Positions 1 to 7,949 of a stretch of DNA of 64,000 bases are shown one piece after another. Where the stretch lies: positions 62,001-126,000 of the forward strand of contig CANMFL010000003.1 of NCBI GenBank assembly GCA_947497185.1, given 5' to 3'. The stretch's first letter is position 1. Every line of letters begins with the position of its first letter. The notes beneath the pieces were generated by a model. That model saw nothing but the letters and a program-made list of their open reading frames with translations, did no database searches and was not told where the DNA came from. This DNA comes from an uncultured Paracoccaceae bacterium. Its GTDB lineage: Bacteria; Pseudomonadota; Alphaproteobacteria; Rhodobacterales; Rhodobacteraceae. Made by a program: the position numbers and the translations under genes.

Positions 1-417
1 AACGGGCCATTCACCGTCGGTGAAGCATGGCGCGCATTCGCAGCCGAACTCGGCCATTGGGAAATGATGGGTTACGGCATGTGGGCCGTCACGATTCGTG
101 GCGACAACGATGCAGTTGCACTCGTTGGCCCTTGGACACCCGAAGATTGGCCAGAAACCGAAATTGGCTACATGGTCCTCGACCCCAAAGTCGAAGGCAC
201 CGGAATCGCTTACGAGGCGACCAAAGCCGCCATTGCCCACGCATTCGACGCGCTGAACTGGCGCACAGCCGTCTCCTACATCGCGCCGGAAAATGTACGC
301 TCCATCGCGTTGGCCCAGAAATTGGGCGCAAAACTCGATATCAATGCACCCGCCCCTGCGACCTACGGCGTCTGCTTGGTCTACCGCCACCCTGATCCAG
401 AAGGGCAGCGCCTATGA
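1..417 (+). CDS. GNAT family N-acetyltransferase, 5' end cut off by the window
   Basis: The reading frame is open from the first base and ends with TGA at 415-417, so the gene starts outside the window. The first visible residues (GPFTVGEAWRAFA, then GHWEMMGYGMWAV) match the middle of RimJ/RimL-type acetyltransferases, and a later stretch (ENVRSIALAQKLGA) matches the acetyl-CoA-binding helix with its usual N-xx-S-xx-A pattern. Such proteins move an acetyl group from acetyl-CoA to an amine; the substrate cannot be told. The in-frame ATG at 64 is internal to the domain and is not the start. It lies just upstream of the chorismate mutase gene, as in other Rhodobacteraceae. Family call secure, substrate unknown. 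Confidence 0.8.
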   Translation, partial: NGPFTVGEAWRAFAAELGHWEMMGYGMWAVTIRGDNDAVALVGPWTPEDWPETEIGYMVLDPKVEGTGIAYEATKAAIAHAFDALNWRTAVSYIAPENVRSIALAQKLGAKLDINAPAPATYGVCLVYRHPDPEGQRL

Positions 418-444
418 CACAGCAGCAGCAAACACGACACAGGC

Positions 445-477
445 AGTGCACGGGTTGTGCACGCATTGTGCACGCAA
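445..477. repeat. Three tandem 11-bp units, each with GTGCAC
   Basis: The palindrome GTGCAC occurs at 446, 457 and 468, exactly 11 bp apart, within units AGTGCACGGGT, TGTGCACGCAT and TGTGCACGCAA. The spacing is about one helical turn, so all three lie on one face of the DNA. They sit 26-57 bp before the chorismate mutase start, which would suit a regulatory site. No regulator for this motif is known to me. Confidence 0.6.
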
Positions 478-502
478 ATCACATGTCGATTTTGGGGGCC
501 TT

Positions 503-799
503 ATGACCGATACAACCACACGCGCCGCCGACATCCTCAAGGGCCACCGCGAAAGCATCGACCGGCTTGACGCTATCCTCGTTTATACGCTGGGCGAGCG
601 ATTCAAACACACGCAGGCCGTGGGTGTTCTCAAAGCAGAACACGCCCTGCCCCCCTCCGATCCGGACCGCGAAGAAAAGCAAATCGCGCGTCTGACCAAC
701 CTTGCAGAACGGGCCGATCTCGACCCGGAATTCGCCAAGAAATTCCTGAATTTCATTATTCAGGAAGTCATCCAACACCATAAACAACATCAATCCTAA
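503..799 (+). CDS. Chorismate mutase, AroQ (type II) class
   Basis: A 98-residue all-helical protein. The pattern RESIDRLDAILVYTLGERF followed by a conserved lysine (VGVLKAEH) matches AroQ chorismate mutases, which turn chorismate into prephenate for phenylalanine and tyrosine synthesis in the cytoplasm. Conserved Arg16, Arg33 and the following Lys would bind the substrate. The frame is open further upstream, but the ATG at 503 has a G-rich stretch (GGGGG, 494-498) just before it and gives the usual family length. Its place upstream of rpsP is common in this family of bacteria, although the functional link to ribosome genes is unclear. Confidence 0.85.
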   Translation: MTDTTTRAADILKGHRESIDRLDAILVYTLGERFKHTQAVGVLKAEHALPPSDPDREEKQIARLTNLAERADLDPEFAKKFLNFIIQEVIQHHKQHQS

Positions 800-825
800 T
801 AGACTGAAATCAAAGGACTAACACC

Positions 826-1212
826 ATGGCTATGAAAATTCGTCTCGCACGTGGCGGCTCTAAAAAGCGCCCTCACTATTCCATCGTAGCAGCTGACAGC
901 CGCATGCCACGCGACGGTCGTTTCATCGAGAAACTCGGCACATACAACCCAATGTTGCCAAAAGATTCCGAAGACCGCGTGAAAATGGACATCGAGCGCG
1001 TGAAATACTGGTTGGGCGAAGGCGCGCAGGTTACCGACCGCGTATCCCGCATGCTCGAAGCTGCTGGTGAACTGCCGAAGAAAGACCGCGCGAACCCTAA
1101 AAAGGGCACACCAGGCAAAGCCGCTCAGGCACGTGCTGAAGAAAAAGCACAAAAAGTTGCAGACGCAGCCGAAGCCGCAGCTGCCCCAGCTGAAGAAGCC
1201 GCAGCAGAGTAA
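826..1212 (+). CDS. rpsP: 30S ribosomal protein S16
   Basis: S16 binds 16S rRNA early in assembly of the small subunit. The N-terminus ([18 protein letters not shown]) and the motif [12 protein letters not shown] are hallmarks of S16. At 128 residues it is longer than the roughly 80-residue core; the extra C-terminus (about residues 85-128) is Lys- and then Ala/Glu-rich, as is common in alphaproteobacteria. The start has the purine-rich stretch AAAGGA about 9 bp upstream. rimM follows, but a hairpin with a T-run lies between them. Confidence 0.97.
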   Translation: MAMKIRLARGGSKKRPHYSIVAADSRMPRDGRFIEKLGTYNPMLPKDSEDRVKMDIERVKYWLGEGAQVTDRVSRMLEAAGELPKKDRANPKKGTPGKAAQARAEEKAQKVADAAEAAAAPAEEAAAE

Positions 1213-1223
1213 TCTGTGCGACT

Positions 1224-1259
1224 GTCCGGGCGGCGCTACGCTGCCCGGACGCTCTTTTT
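1224..1259 (+). terminator. Hairpin with T-run between rpsP and rimM
   Basis: GTCCGGGC (1224-1231) pairs with GCCCGGAC (1243-1250), followed by GCTCTTTTT. It has the form of an intrinsic terminator. Because rimM starts only 40 bp later and belongs to the same conserved run, it may act as a partial terminator that lets more S16 than RimM be made. A second hairpin (AAAGGCC 1262-1268 with GGCCTTT 1274-1280) follows just before the rimM ribosome binding site. Confidence 0.65.
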
Positions 1260-1299
1260 CCAAAGGCCGATGCGGCCTTTCGCAAAGGAGTTTGATCTG

Positions 1300-1818
1300 A
1301 TGACAGACACACGTGTGATCGTAGGATCGCTTGGCGGCTCTTTCGGCGTCAAAGGCGAGGTTCGCTTGAAGTCATTTTGCGCCGATCCGGCTGCAATCGC
1401 TGACTACACCCCGCTTTATTCTGAGGATGGACGCGTCTTTACGCAGGTCGTTCTGACTGGTCAGCTCAAAAACGGCTTTTCTGCAAAAATCTCTGGCATC
1501 ACGACCAAAGAAGACGCAGACGCGATCCGCAACACGGCGCTTTACGCTGAACGCAGCGCAATGCCTCCAATTGAAGACGACGAGTTTTACTACGCTGACC
1601 TGATCGGCCTCACCGTTGTTGACACCGGCGGCACCACACTTGGCGTCGTCAAAAACGTCATCGACCATGGTGCGGGTGACCTGTTGGAAATTACGCCACC
1701 GACCTCGCCTGAAACGATTTTCCTACCATTTACCCAAGCTGCAGTGCCGACTGTGGACCTGAAATCCCGCAAAATCGTAGCTGACCCACCTGACGGACTT
1801 TTCAACACAACCGACTAA
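1300..1818 (+). CDS. rimM: Ribosome maturation factor RimM
   Basis: RimM helps process 16S rRNA and assemble the 30S head, binding S19. The N-terminal domain begins VIVGSLGGSFGVKGEVRLKS, the typical RimM start, and the PRC-barrel half shows EFYYADLIGLTVVD and GAGDLLEI. The ATG at 1300 is chosen because AAAGGAG (1284-1290) lies 9 bp upstream and gives the usual length (172 residues); the longer frame from 1216 would begin inside the upstream hairpins. It is followed by a GC-rich hairpin and then a sulfotransferase-like gene, so the usual rimM-trmD contact is broken here. Confidence 0.96.
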   Translation: MTDTRVIVGSLGGSFGVKGEVRLKSFCADPAAIADYTPLYSEDGRVFTQVVLTGQLKNGFSAKISGITTKEDADAIRNTALYAERSAMPPIEDDEFYYADLIGLTVVDTGGTTLGVVKNVIDHGAGDLLEITPPTSPETIFLPFTQAAVPTVDLKSRKIVADPPDGLFNTTD

Positions 1819-1860
1819 GCCCATCTTTGCTTCTTTGACTTTTTCTAAATCCCGGGGGGT

Positions 1861-1884
1861 ACGGGGGGGCTGGCCCCCCGTTTG
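1861..1884 (+). terminator. GC-rich hairpin after rimM
   Basis: ACGGGGGG (1861-1868) pairs with CCCCCCGT (1874-1881) around a 5-base loop, followed by only three T residues. Such G/C hairpins often follow operons in this group and may end transcription or protect the 3' end. The weak T-run makes a full intrinsic terminator uncertain. Confidence 0.5.
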
Positions 1885-1991
1885 CGCGACGCGAATAGCG
1901 GCGCAATACCTCAAAGTTGCACAGGCCACCTTTACCAAAGCCCACGTTCAGGGTCATACTCTCCCAAAATGCGCTTAGGAAAAATCGCGGC

Positions 1992-2804
1992 ATGGCCGAG
2001 CAGCAACAAATCTTGCTTCACCCTGGATTTCACCGGACTGGCACCAGTTCGATGCAGCATTTCCTGTGGTTGAACCGAGACGCGCTTGCACCCCATTTGG
2101 CGATACGCCTGACCCGTCATTTCAAACCTGTTGCAAGGCTTTGCACCCGTTATGCCATCACGCAAAACCCGTTTGATTTGACCGAATTGATTGGCGAACT
2201 TGACGCAGGTTTTGCGCAAGAACCTGTACCAACGGGCCGTAACCTACTGATTAGTAGTGAAATGTTTTGCGGTGAAATTCCGGGCCATGGCCCGGTGACA
2301 GATTATAGCGCGGCCCCTACTCTGATCAGCTATCTCGCCGGCTATCTGCAAGAACGTTTTCCGGCGGCACGAATCCGCGTCATTATGACGACACGCGACG
2401 CGGATGAATGGTTGTTCAGCGCCTATCGCCACGTTTTGCGCCGCAGCCGTATCACCCTAACGCCCGAAGAATTCGCAGAGACCTATCGCGGTGCCACCGA
2501 TTTTGACGCGATCCTGCAAGACATTGCCGAGGCTATCGCGCCGTTGGATTTGCTGTTCCTGCCGCTGGATCATGCGCTGCAAAACCCAGCTGGGCCCGGC
2601 GCTGCCTTGGTGGATCAAATGCCGCTGCCTGAGAATGTGCGCAACGCTTTGCTGCCCGTCGGGATTGGCGCAAAGGGCGCAGAGCCGCATCTTTGGGGCC
2701 AGTTTCTCGCGATGAACCGCGCCGATGCCCCTGACGATCAGGTCGCCGCGCAAAAAGAGCAGATGGCCGAAGCTGTCAAACTGGGCCATTGGCGTAAGGT
2801 CTAG
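1992..2804 (+). CDS. Sulfotransferase-like P-loop protein
   Basis: A 270-residue protein that starts with a beta strand and a P-loop-like turn (LLHPGFHRTGTSSMQ, about residues 8-22), the 5'-phosphosulfate loop of PAPS-dependent sulfotransferases. A later stretch, RIRVIMTTRDADEWLFSAY, has the form of the second (3'-phosphate) binding region, where R-D and a following S are typical. It probably transfers sulfate to an unknown acceptor. The ATG at 1992 was preferred to the longer frame because it places the P-loop at the N-terminus and has AGGA at 1977-1980. It lies between rimM and trmD, an unusual place, and may be a later insertion. Confidence 0.65.
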   Translation: MAEQQQILLHPGFHRTGTSSMQHFLWLNRDALAPHLAIRLTRHFKPVARLCTRYAITQNPFDLTELIGELDAGFAQEPVPTGRNLLISSEMFCGEIPGHGPVTDYSAAPTLISYLAGYLQERFPAARIRVIMTTRDADEWLFSAYRHVLRRSRITLTPEEFAETYRGATDFDAILQDIAEAIAPLDLLFLPLDHALQNPAGPGAALVDQMPLPENVRNALLPVGIGAKGAEPHLWGQFLAMNRADAPDDQVAAQKEQMAEAVKLGHWRKV

Positions 2805-2837
2805 CGTTTCGCGCAGCAACGGCCTAAACCCGCGCTC

Positions 2838-3668
2838 ATGACAGAAGCACCCAAATCCAAAGCGACAAAGTCTCATGGTGGCAGTGGCACCCGTGCGCTT
2901 GGCCGCAAAACTATTCGCCCGACGCTCAAGCCGCGTGAATTGATGACCGACACGCCTGATCTGGCTGGCGCGTGGCGCGCGCAGATCTTGACGCTATTCC
3001 CGCAGGCGTTTCCCGGCGTGCTGGGCGAAAGCCTGACAGGCCGCGCCTTGCAAGATGGCTTGTGGCAGATTGAGACCTACGACCTACGCGACTATGGGAT
3101 CGGCAAGCATCGTAATGTCGATGATACCCCTGCTGGCGGGGGCGCAGGCATGGTGCTGCGGGCCGATGTACTAGAGGCCGCGATCACGGATGCGCGGGCG
3201 TCTGCGAAAGGCGTGATGCCGTTGATTTATCTCAGCCCCCGTGGCCGCCAGATGGATCAAGCATTGATGCGTGATCTGTCAAAAGCGGACGGTGTGACGC
3301 TGTTGTGTGGTCGGTTTGAAGGCGTGGATGAACGTGTTTTGCAGCATTACAATATCATCGAGGTCAGCCTTGGGGATTTTGTGATGACAGGCGGCGAATT
3401 AGCGGCACAGGCGATGATTGACGCAACGGTGCGGCTATTGCCCGGCGTTTTGGGAAACATGGCATCTACCGAAGAAGAGAGCTTTTCCAACGGCTTGCTT
3501 GAACATCCACAATATACAAAACCCGCCAAATGGCAGGGCCATGCAATTCCGGACGTATTGTTGTCTGGAAACCATGCCAAGATTAACGCATGGCGCAAAG
3601 AGCAATCCGAACAAATTACGCAAGATCGCCGTCCTGATCTTTGGGACGCGCATATTAAAAAAGGTTAA
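2838..3668 (+). CDS. trmD: tRNA (guanine-37-N1)-methyltransferase TrmD
   Basis: TrmD methylates G37 of tRNAs for Leu, Pro and Arg with S-adenosylmethionine and so prevents frameshifting. Diagnostic parts are LFPQAFPGVLGESLTGRAL, GIGKHRNVDDTPAGGGAGMV, LLCGRFEGVDERV and the knot region SLGDFVMTGGELAAQAMID. An N-terminal basic extension of about 40 residues precedes the catalytic domain; related Rhodobacteraceae proteins share such an extension, so the ATG at 2838 is kept, though an internal start near 2943 (MTDTPDLAGAW) is possible. Length 276. Confidence 0.95.
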   Translation: MTEAPKSKATKSHGGSGTRALGRKTIRPTLKPRELMTDTPDLAGAWRAQILTLFPQAFPGVLGESLTGRALQDGLWQIETYDLRDYGIGKHRNVDDTPAGGGAGMVLRADVLEAAITDARASAKGVMPLIYLSPRGRQMDQALMRDLSKADGVTLLCGRFEGVDERVLQHYNIIEVSLGDFVMTGGELAAQAMIDATVRLLPGVLGNMASTEEESFSNGLLEHPQYTKPAKWQGHAIPDVLLSGNHAKINAWRKEQSEQITQDRRPDLWDAHIKKG

Positions 3669-3880
3669 CGCCGTTTTAATACCGAAATGGTAAAACTTCG
3701 GACCGCGACGTATACGTTGCGCCAATAAGCTATTGTAAACAAAACACATATCCCGATTTTATTCACAGTTGCGCGAAAAGTCATAGCTATCATCCCTGAT
3801 GCCCAACTAATTCAAACTCTATTACGAGTACGTTTTTCGACGAGTCAATTTGAGTTAATCGAGCAAAAGTGAGTCACGTT

Positions 3881-4465
3881 ATGATAAAAAAAATTCTATT
3901 AAACACAGCCATCGCAAGCCTTTTTATGGCAACGACTGCGGCGGCTGAAACCTGGACCATGGATAGCGGCGCCTCTGTCGTTGGATTTGGTTCAGTGAAA
4001 AACAATTCCATCGGTGAGGCCCACACGCTGAACGTCACGTCCGGCACTGTCGCAGACGACGGCACGGTCAATGTTCAGCTTGATCTGGCAAGTATCCAAA
4101 CCAATATCGACGTGCGCAACGAGCGGATCGGCGAATTTGTTTTGGCTGACGAGACTTCCGCACAGCTGGCGGCGTCCGTGGATATGGAAGCGATGAACGC
4201 GCTCGGCGTTGGTGAGCATATGATTACCGAAGTCGAAGGCGATCTGACCCTTCTGGGCAATGACATTCCCGTGTATCTGGACATGTTCATTATGCGTACA
4301 GCCGAAGATCAAGTGTTGGTCACGTCCAACTCTATGCTGTTCGTTTCGACCGAAGATGCAGGCATTGACGCGGGTATTGATACGTTGATGGAGCTTGCCA
4401 GTCTTTCCGACATCACACGCACGTTCCCTGTGACATTGCGCTTTATTTTTAACGCAGCGTCATAA
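3881..4465 (+). CDS. YceI-like secreted protein
   Basis: The first 23 or so residues form a signal peptide (MIKKILLNTAIASLFMATTAAAE), so the protein goes to the periplasm. The mature part begins TWTMDSGASVVGFGSVKNN and continues with VQLDLASIQTNIDVRNERI, matching YceI lipocalin-like proteins that bind long isoprenoid lipids; the ligand here is unknown. The ATG at 3881 is preferred to the GTG at 3869 because it gives a clean signal peptide. The 212-bp gap upstream is AT-rich and should carry its promoter. A strong terminator follows. Confidence 0.75.
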   Translation: MIKKILLNTAIASLFMATTAAAETWTMDSGASVVGFGSVKNNSIGEAHTLNVTSGTVADDGTVNVQLDLASIQTNIDVRNERIGEFVLADETSAQLAASVDMEAMNALGVGEHMITEVEGDLTLLGNDIPVYLDMFIMRTAEDQVLVTSNSMLFVSTEDAGIDAGIDTLMELASLSDITRTFPVTLRFIFNAAS

Positions 4466-4486
4466 AGCAGGCGTCTTTGACAGATT

Positions 4487-4519
4487 GCCCGTCGCACAAC
4501 ATCCGTGCGGCGGGCTTTT
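4487..4519 (+). terminator. Intrinsic terminator after the YceI gene
   Basis: GCCCGTCGCAC (4487-4497) pairs with GTGCGGCGGGC (4505-4515) with one G-T pair and a 7-base loop, followed by TTTTG. It separates the YceI gene from the rplS unit, so rplS needs its own promoter. Confidence 0.85.
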
Positions 4520-4810
4520 GTTTGTAAAACAGCACGCATTGGCGCTGTTCTGTTCTTGATCCACCACGCGCATCCGCCTATACGAGCCCATCACTGGGCG
4601 CCTGAGGCGATTCTGGTGTGTGATTTATGGGACCATCCGGAACTTGAGCGTTGCTTCGTTGTAACGGGCCTCACCGGACAGGCCGGACAATCGACCAAGA
4701 ATGACGACGTGACCTTTGGCGGGCGCATATGCGGACCCGATAACGACACAAAGCTCTCGCGACTGACGAAAATGCAGCCGGACAACCGGTGCCAATCATA
4801 GGAGCGCATC
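4520..4810 (+). other. Non-coding leader and promoter region of rplS
   Basis: About 290 bp between a strong terminator and rplS. An open frame crosses it, but it has no ribosome binding site, begins inside the terminator stem and resembles no protein I know. The region must hold the rplS promoter. Short complementary stretches around 4666-4689 (GGCC and CCGG repeats) could fold, but no known ribosomal leader is recognised. Confidence 0.5.
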
Positions 4811-5185
4811 ATGAACGTGATCGCACAAATCGAAGCGGAGCAAATCGCTGCGCTGGGGAAAACCATCCCCGATTTCAAAGCGGGTGACACCATCCGCGTT
4901 GGTTACAAAGTAACCGAGGGTACACGTACCCGTGTTCAGAACTACGAAGGCGTTTGTATCGCTCGTAAGAACGGCAAAGGCATTGCTGGCTCGTTCACAG
5001 TTCGCAAGATTTCCTTTGGTGAAGGCGTGGAACGTGTATTCCCGCTGTACTCCACCAACATCGACGAGATTTCAGTTGTACGCCGCGGTAAAGTCCGTCG
5101 TGCGAAATTGTACTATCTCCGTGAGCGCCGTGGTAAGTCCGCGCGTATCGCAGAAGTTACCAACTACAAAGCGCCTAAGGCGTAA
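4811..5185 (+). CDS. rplS: 50S ribosomal protein L19
   Basis: L19 sits at the interface between the two ribosomal subunits. The 124-residue protein shows the family pattern: [53 protein letters not shown] and the basic tail [28 protein letters not shown] lies 5-12 bp before the ATG. It forms a two-gene unit with rpmE, 11 bp downstream, closed by a terminator at 5441. Confidence 0.98.
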   Translation: MNVIAQIEAEQIAALGKTIPDFKAGDTIRVGYKVTEGTRTRVQNYEGVCIARKNGKGIAGSFTVRKISFGEGVERVFPLYSTNIDEISVVRRGKVRRAKLYYLRERRGKSARIAEVTNYKAPKA

Positions 5186-5196
5186 GGGGTCCTGTC

Positions 5197-5418
5197 ATGA
5201 AAAAAGATATCCATCCCGATTACCACATCATCGACGTCAAAATGACCGATGGTACTGTGGTTCAGATGAAATCCACTTGGGGCAAAGAAGGCGACGTGAT
5301 GTCGTTGGACGTTGACCCATCTGTGCACCCTGCATGGACTGGTGGCGGCACGCGTCTTATGGATGCCGGCGGTCGCGTTTCCAAGTTCAAGAACAAATAC
5401 GCTGGTCTTGGCTTCTAA
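5197..5418 (+). CDS. rpmE: 50S ribosomal protein L31, zinc-free form
   Basis: A 73-residue L31 starting [20 protein letters not shown] and ending [15 protein letters not shown]. It has no cysteine, so it lacks the zinc site of the C-plus L31 type and does not hold zinc. L31 bridges the 50S and 30S subunits. It follows rplS by 11 bp (GGGGTCCTGTC lies upstream) and ends in a terminator. Confidence 0.96.
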   Translation: MKKDIHPDYHIIDVKMTDGTVVQMKSTWGKEGDVMSLDVDPSVHPAWTGGGTRLMDAGGRVSKFKNKYAGLGF

Positions 5419-5440
5419 GCCAACCACCGTACGCAAGATC

Positions 5441-5471
5441 AAAGGGCTCGCCAGTTTGGCGGGCCCTTTTT
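5441..5471 (+). terminator. Intrinsic terminator of rplS-rpmE
   Basis: AAAGGGCTCGCC (5441-5452) pairs with GGCGGGCCCTTT (5458-5469) around a 5-base loop, with a run of five T from 5467. It ends the L19-L31 transcript. Confidence 0.9.
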
Positions 5472-5518
5472 GTTTTTGGTGGTGCGAGTTGTCGATGCTG
5501 TACCATTGGCACAGACCA

Positions 5519-6064
5519 TTATTGGATAAAGCTAATTTCCGGCCCCGTGATTTGACTAATCATTCCACCAGTATTTACGGCGCTATAGATTGATCGCGGC
5601 GGACGAGCGGTCTCGTCAACGCTGCGATGTACCCAATGCCTCGCTTCCATAGACTTCAGTGATTGTGACAACGCGCGATCAGTGATCGTTTGCAGGTTTC
5701 GCTTGATATCGTTGAAGTGGCTTGGCGTTTGAAGTGACGTGAGCACCGGCAACGTCCATGATTTACGTAGCAATCTCTGATCGTCCTCAGACGCCACACG
5801 TTGCACCTTATCTGCGATGGCAGCCGCTTCTTTTCCAATTTGAGTGAGACGAAACTCTGGTCGAAGCGGGTGGCCGTACCCCGGATTTCGTTCCAGTAAT
5901 CCATGCTTGATGAGGTGGTCCATGCTCTGCGCGAATGCAGTCCTGCTCGCGCCTGTCGCTGCCAGCAGTGTCGCCTGTCGTCCCGCAACGCCCAGATGCA
6001 GGCTTGCTAAGATGGGCAAAGCCCACGCCTTTGAGGTGATGTTGACAAACGACGCAATGTACAT
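5519..6064 (-). CDS. Tandem winged-helix regulator, HxlR-like
   Basis: A 181-residue cytoplasmic protein that seems to hold two winged helices. The first (about 10-75) has AWALPILASLHLG, a helix-turn-helix ATGASRTAFAQSMDHLIKHGLLER and a wing ending RLTQIG. The second (about 100-160) repeats the pattern: KSWTLPVLTSLQ, HFNDIKRNL, TDRALSQSLKSMEARHWVHR. Both resemble HxlR regulators, which usually have one such domain. It faces a VOC-family gene across only 39 bp and probably controls it and itself. No clear ribosome binding site precedes the ATG at 6064, so the start is tentative. Confidence 0.6.
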   Translation of the reverse strand: MYIASFVNITSKAWALPILASLHLGVAGRQATLLAATGASRTAFAQSMDHLIKHGLLERNPGYGHPLRPEFRLTQIGKEAAAIADKVQRVASEDDQRLLRKSWTLPVLTSLQTPSHFNDIKRNLQTITDRALSQSLKSMEARHWVHRSVDETARPPRSIYSAVNTGGMISQITGPEISFIQ

Positions 6065-6066
6065 AA

Positions 6067-6084
6067 AGTATAGTTAGTATATTT
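6067..6084. promoter_or_regulatory. Direct repeats in the 39-bp divergent gap
   Basis: AGTATA occurs at 6067-6072 and again at 6076-6081, 9 bp apart, in the AT-rich gap between the divergent regulator and VOC genes. In so short a gap the promoters must overlap, and these repeats are a candidate operator or -10 elements. Inference only. Confidence 0.35.
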
Positions 6085-6103
6085 TAGTGATGAAGGAAAG
6101 CCC

Positions 6104-6484
6104 ATGGCACTTGTTACGTTGGATGAAACAATCAACATCTCTTTTTCCGTTAAAGATCGGCACGTCAGCGCCAAGTGGTATGCGGATATGCTCGGGTTTG
6201 AAACGATCTATCATGCAGACGAAGCAGGTTGGTCCGAGCTTCAAACAAACACCGCTGGCGTTACGATTGGCCTTGGAGAACATACCAAGCCTGCACCGGG
6301 GAACTGTGTTCCTGTTTTCGGGACCGCTGATCTGGACAGCGCACGACAGAAATTAGAGCAAGCCGACGTGAAATTTGACGGCGAGACCGACGTGGTCGAA
6401 GGCATGGTCAAAACGGCGACGTTTTATGACCCTGATGGGAACGCTTTGATGCTTGCCCAAGACTTAACCGGCGGTGGTTTGTGA
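6104..6484 (+). CDS. VOC (glyoxalase/bleomycin-resistance) family protein
   Basis: A 126-residue protein with the two-fold beta-alpha-beta-beta-beta pattern of the vicinal oxygen chelate fold: ISFSVKDRHVSAKWYADML at the start and TATFYDPDGNALMLAQ near the end. The final Asp-Pro-Asp-Gly-Asn and a metal-type residue are typical of glyoxalase-like proteins; substrate not predictable. AAGGAAA lies 6 bp before the ATG. The divergent HxlR-like regulator suggests induction by a small toxic or electrophilic compound. Confidence 0.8.
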   Translation: MALVTLDETINISFSVKDRHVSAKWYADMLGFETIYHADEAGWSELQTNTAGVTIGLGEHTKPAPGNCVPVFGTADLDSARQKLEQADVKFDGETDVVEGMVKTATFYDPDGNALMLAQDLTGGGL

Positions 6485-6592
6485 TAATCGGCACGTTAAG
6501 CGGTGCCTGAATGGCTTTGCTTAGTCGGACCATCCTCTACCGTTCACGCCCGTAAAGCTCAGTGGTCATGCGCAGGTATTAGCCGCTAACAA

Positions 6593-6619
6593 AAAGGCCC
6601 GCCAAACTGGCGGGCCTTT
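6593..6619. terminator. Bidirectional terminator between VOC gene and helicase
   Basis: AAAGGCCCGCCA (6593-6604) pairs with TGGCGGGCCTTT (6608-6619), with A-run on one side and T-run on the other, so it can stop transcription of both converging genes. Confidence 0.85.
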
Positions 6620-6638
6620 CTAAATCTCATATCAACAC

Positions 6639-7949
6639 TTAAGCAGCTGCCGAATTCCGACCGCGTCCTGTTGGTGGCTTGCGCCGACGCTGACCGTTAT
6701 TGCCGGGCTTCGCGCCGCCGGGCTTGCCGCCGCCAGCATGACGACCGCCGCCACCACCACCGCCGCCACGACGTCCACCACCGCCGCCACCGTTCGGGCG
6801 CTTTTTCTGACCGGGCTGGATCTCCCAAGGCGTGCCGGATGCGACAGGAATCGCTTCTTTCATGGCCTTTTCGATGTCCTTCAGATCGACGATCTCGTCC
6901 GGTGCGCAGAACGCAACAGCGCTGCCTTCAGCCCCTGCACGCGCCGTCCGACCGATCCGGTGGACATAGTTTTCAGCGACGTTCGGCAGATCGAAGTTGT
7001 ACACATAGCGCACACCCGGAATGTCGATACCACGCGCGGCAACATCAGTTGCAACAAGCACACGTACTTTGCCAGCCTTGAAGTCATCAATGGCACGGGT
7101 CCGTTGACCTTGGGATTTGTTCCCGTGGATGGACGCCGCTGCAAAGCCTTTGTTTTCCAAGAACTTGTACAGCTTTTCACAGCCATGTTTTGTGCGGCCA
7201 AAGACCAGCGCCAATTCGTCGCGGTGTTCGTCAAGCAGTTCAACCAACAGGTCAGATTTCGCAGCCTGAGCCACGTAATGCAGCGTTTGGTTGATCTTTT
7301 TCACGGCCTGCCCCGGAGGGTTCACTTGCACGCGCACAGGATCAGTCAGGAAGCTGTCAGCAAGCTCTGCCATCAGCTTTGGCATCGTGGCCGAGAACAT
7401 CATCGTTTGACGATCATTTGCCAGTAATGGCGCAATCCGGCGCAGCGCGTGGATAAACCCCATGTCGAGCATCTGGTCTGCTTCGTCCAGCACGAGGTAC
7501 GTGGTTTCATCCAGACGGACCGCACGGCGATCCAACAGGTCGATCAAACGACCCGGTGTCGCAACGAGCAGGTCAACACCACCAGCGAGACGCTTGGTCT
7601 GCGCCACAATGCCAGCACCGCCCACAACCAATGCAACCTTCAGGTGGCTGCCTTTGGTGTAGTTGGTCAGGTTGTCCGAGATCTGTTTCGCCAATTCGCG
7701 TGTCGGCGCCAAAATCAAACCGCGCACGGTCTTTGCATTCGGCTTAACGCCCGCTTTCATCAGCGCGTCGATCATCGGCAGACCAAAGGCCGCCGTTTTA
7801 CCAGTACCCGTTTGGGCAAGGCCCATCACGTCACGGCCGTTCATCGCATGTGGGATGGCCTGTGTTTGAATTGGGGTCGGGTCGGTGATGCCTTGTTCAG
7901 CCAATTTGGCCACAAGACGGGGCGCGAGGCCCAGCATATCAAAATCCAT
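6639..7949 (-). CDS. DEAD-box ATP-dependent RNA helicase, RhlE type
   Basis: A 436-residue helicase with motifs in order: Q motif (ITDPTPIQTQAIP), I (AQTGTGKT), Ia (PTRELAKQ), II (VLDEADQMLDMGF), III (FSAT), V (ATDVAARGIDIPGV) and VI (YVHRIGRTARAG). The C-terminus is a Gly/Arg-rich low-complexity tail of about 50 residues that likely binds RNA. It unwinds RNA duplexes, probably in ribosome assembly or mRNA decay at low temperature. The ATG at 7949 was chosen over the longer frame because AAGAAGA lies just upstream and the domain starts MDFDMLGLAP as in relatives. Confidence 0.93.
   Translation of the reverse strand: MDFDMLGLAPRLVAKLAEQGITDPTPIQTQAIPHAMNGRDVMGLAQTGTGKTAAFGLPMIDALMKAGVKPNAKTVRGLILAPTRELAKQISDNLTNYTKGSHLKVALVVGGAGIVAQTKRLAGGVDLLVATPGRLIDLLDRRAVRLDETTYLVLDEADQMLDMGFIHALRRIAPLLANDRQTMMFSATMPKLMAELADSFLTDPVRVQVNPPGQAVKKINQTLHYVAQAAKSDLLVELLDEHRDELALVFGRTKHGCEKLYKFLENKGFAAASIHGNKSQGQRTRAIDDFKAGKVRVLVATDVAARGIDIPGVRYVYNFDLPNVAENYVHRIGRTARAGAEGSAVAFCAPDEIVDLKDIEKAMKEAIPVASGTPWEIQPGQKKRPNGGGGGGRRGGGGGGGGRHAGGGKPGGAKPGNNGQRRRKPPTGRGRNSAAA

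Noticed and set aside
4505..4801. Open frame of 98 codons before rplS
   Set aside because: It begins with GTG inside the stem of the YceI terminator, has no ribosome binding site, and its product looks like no protein family.
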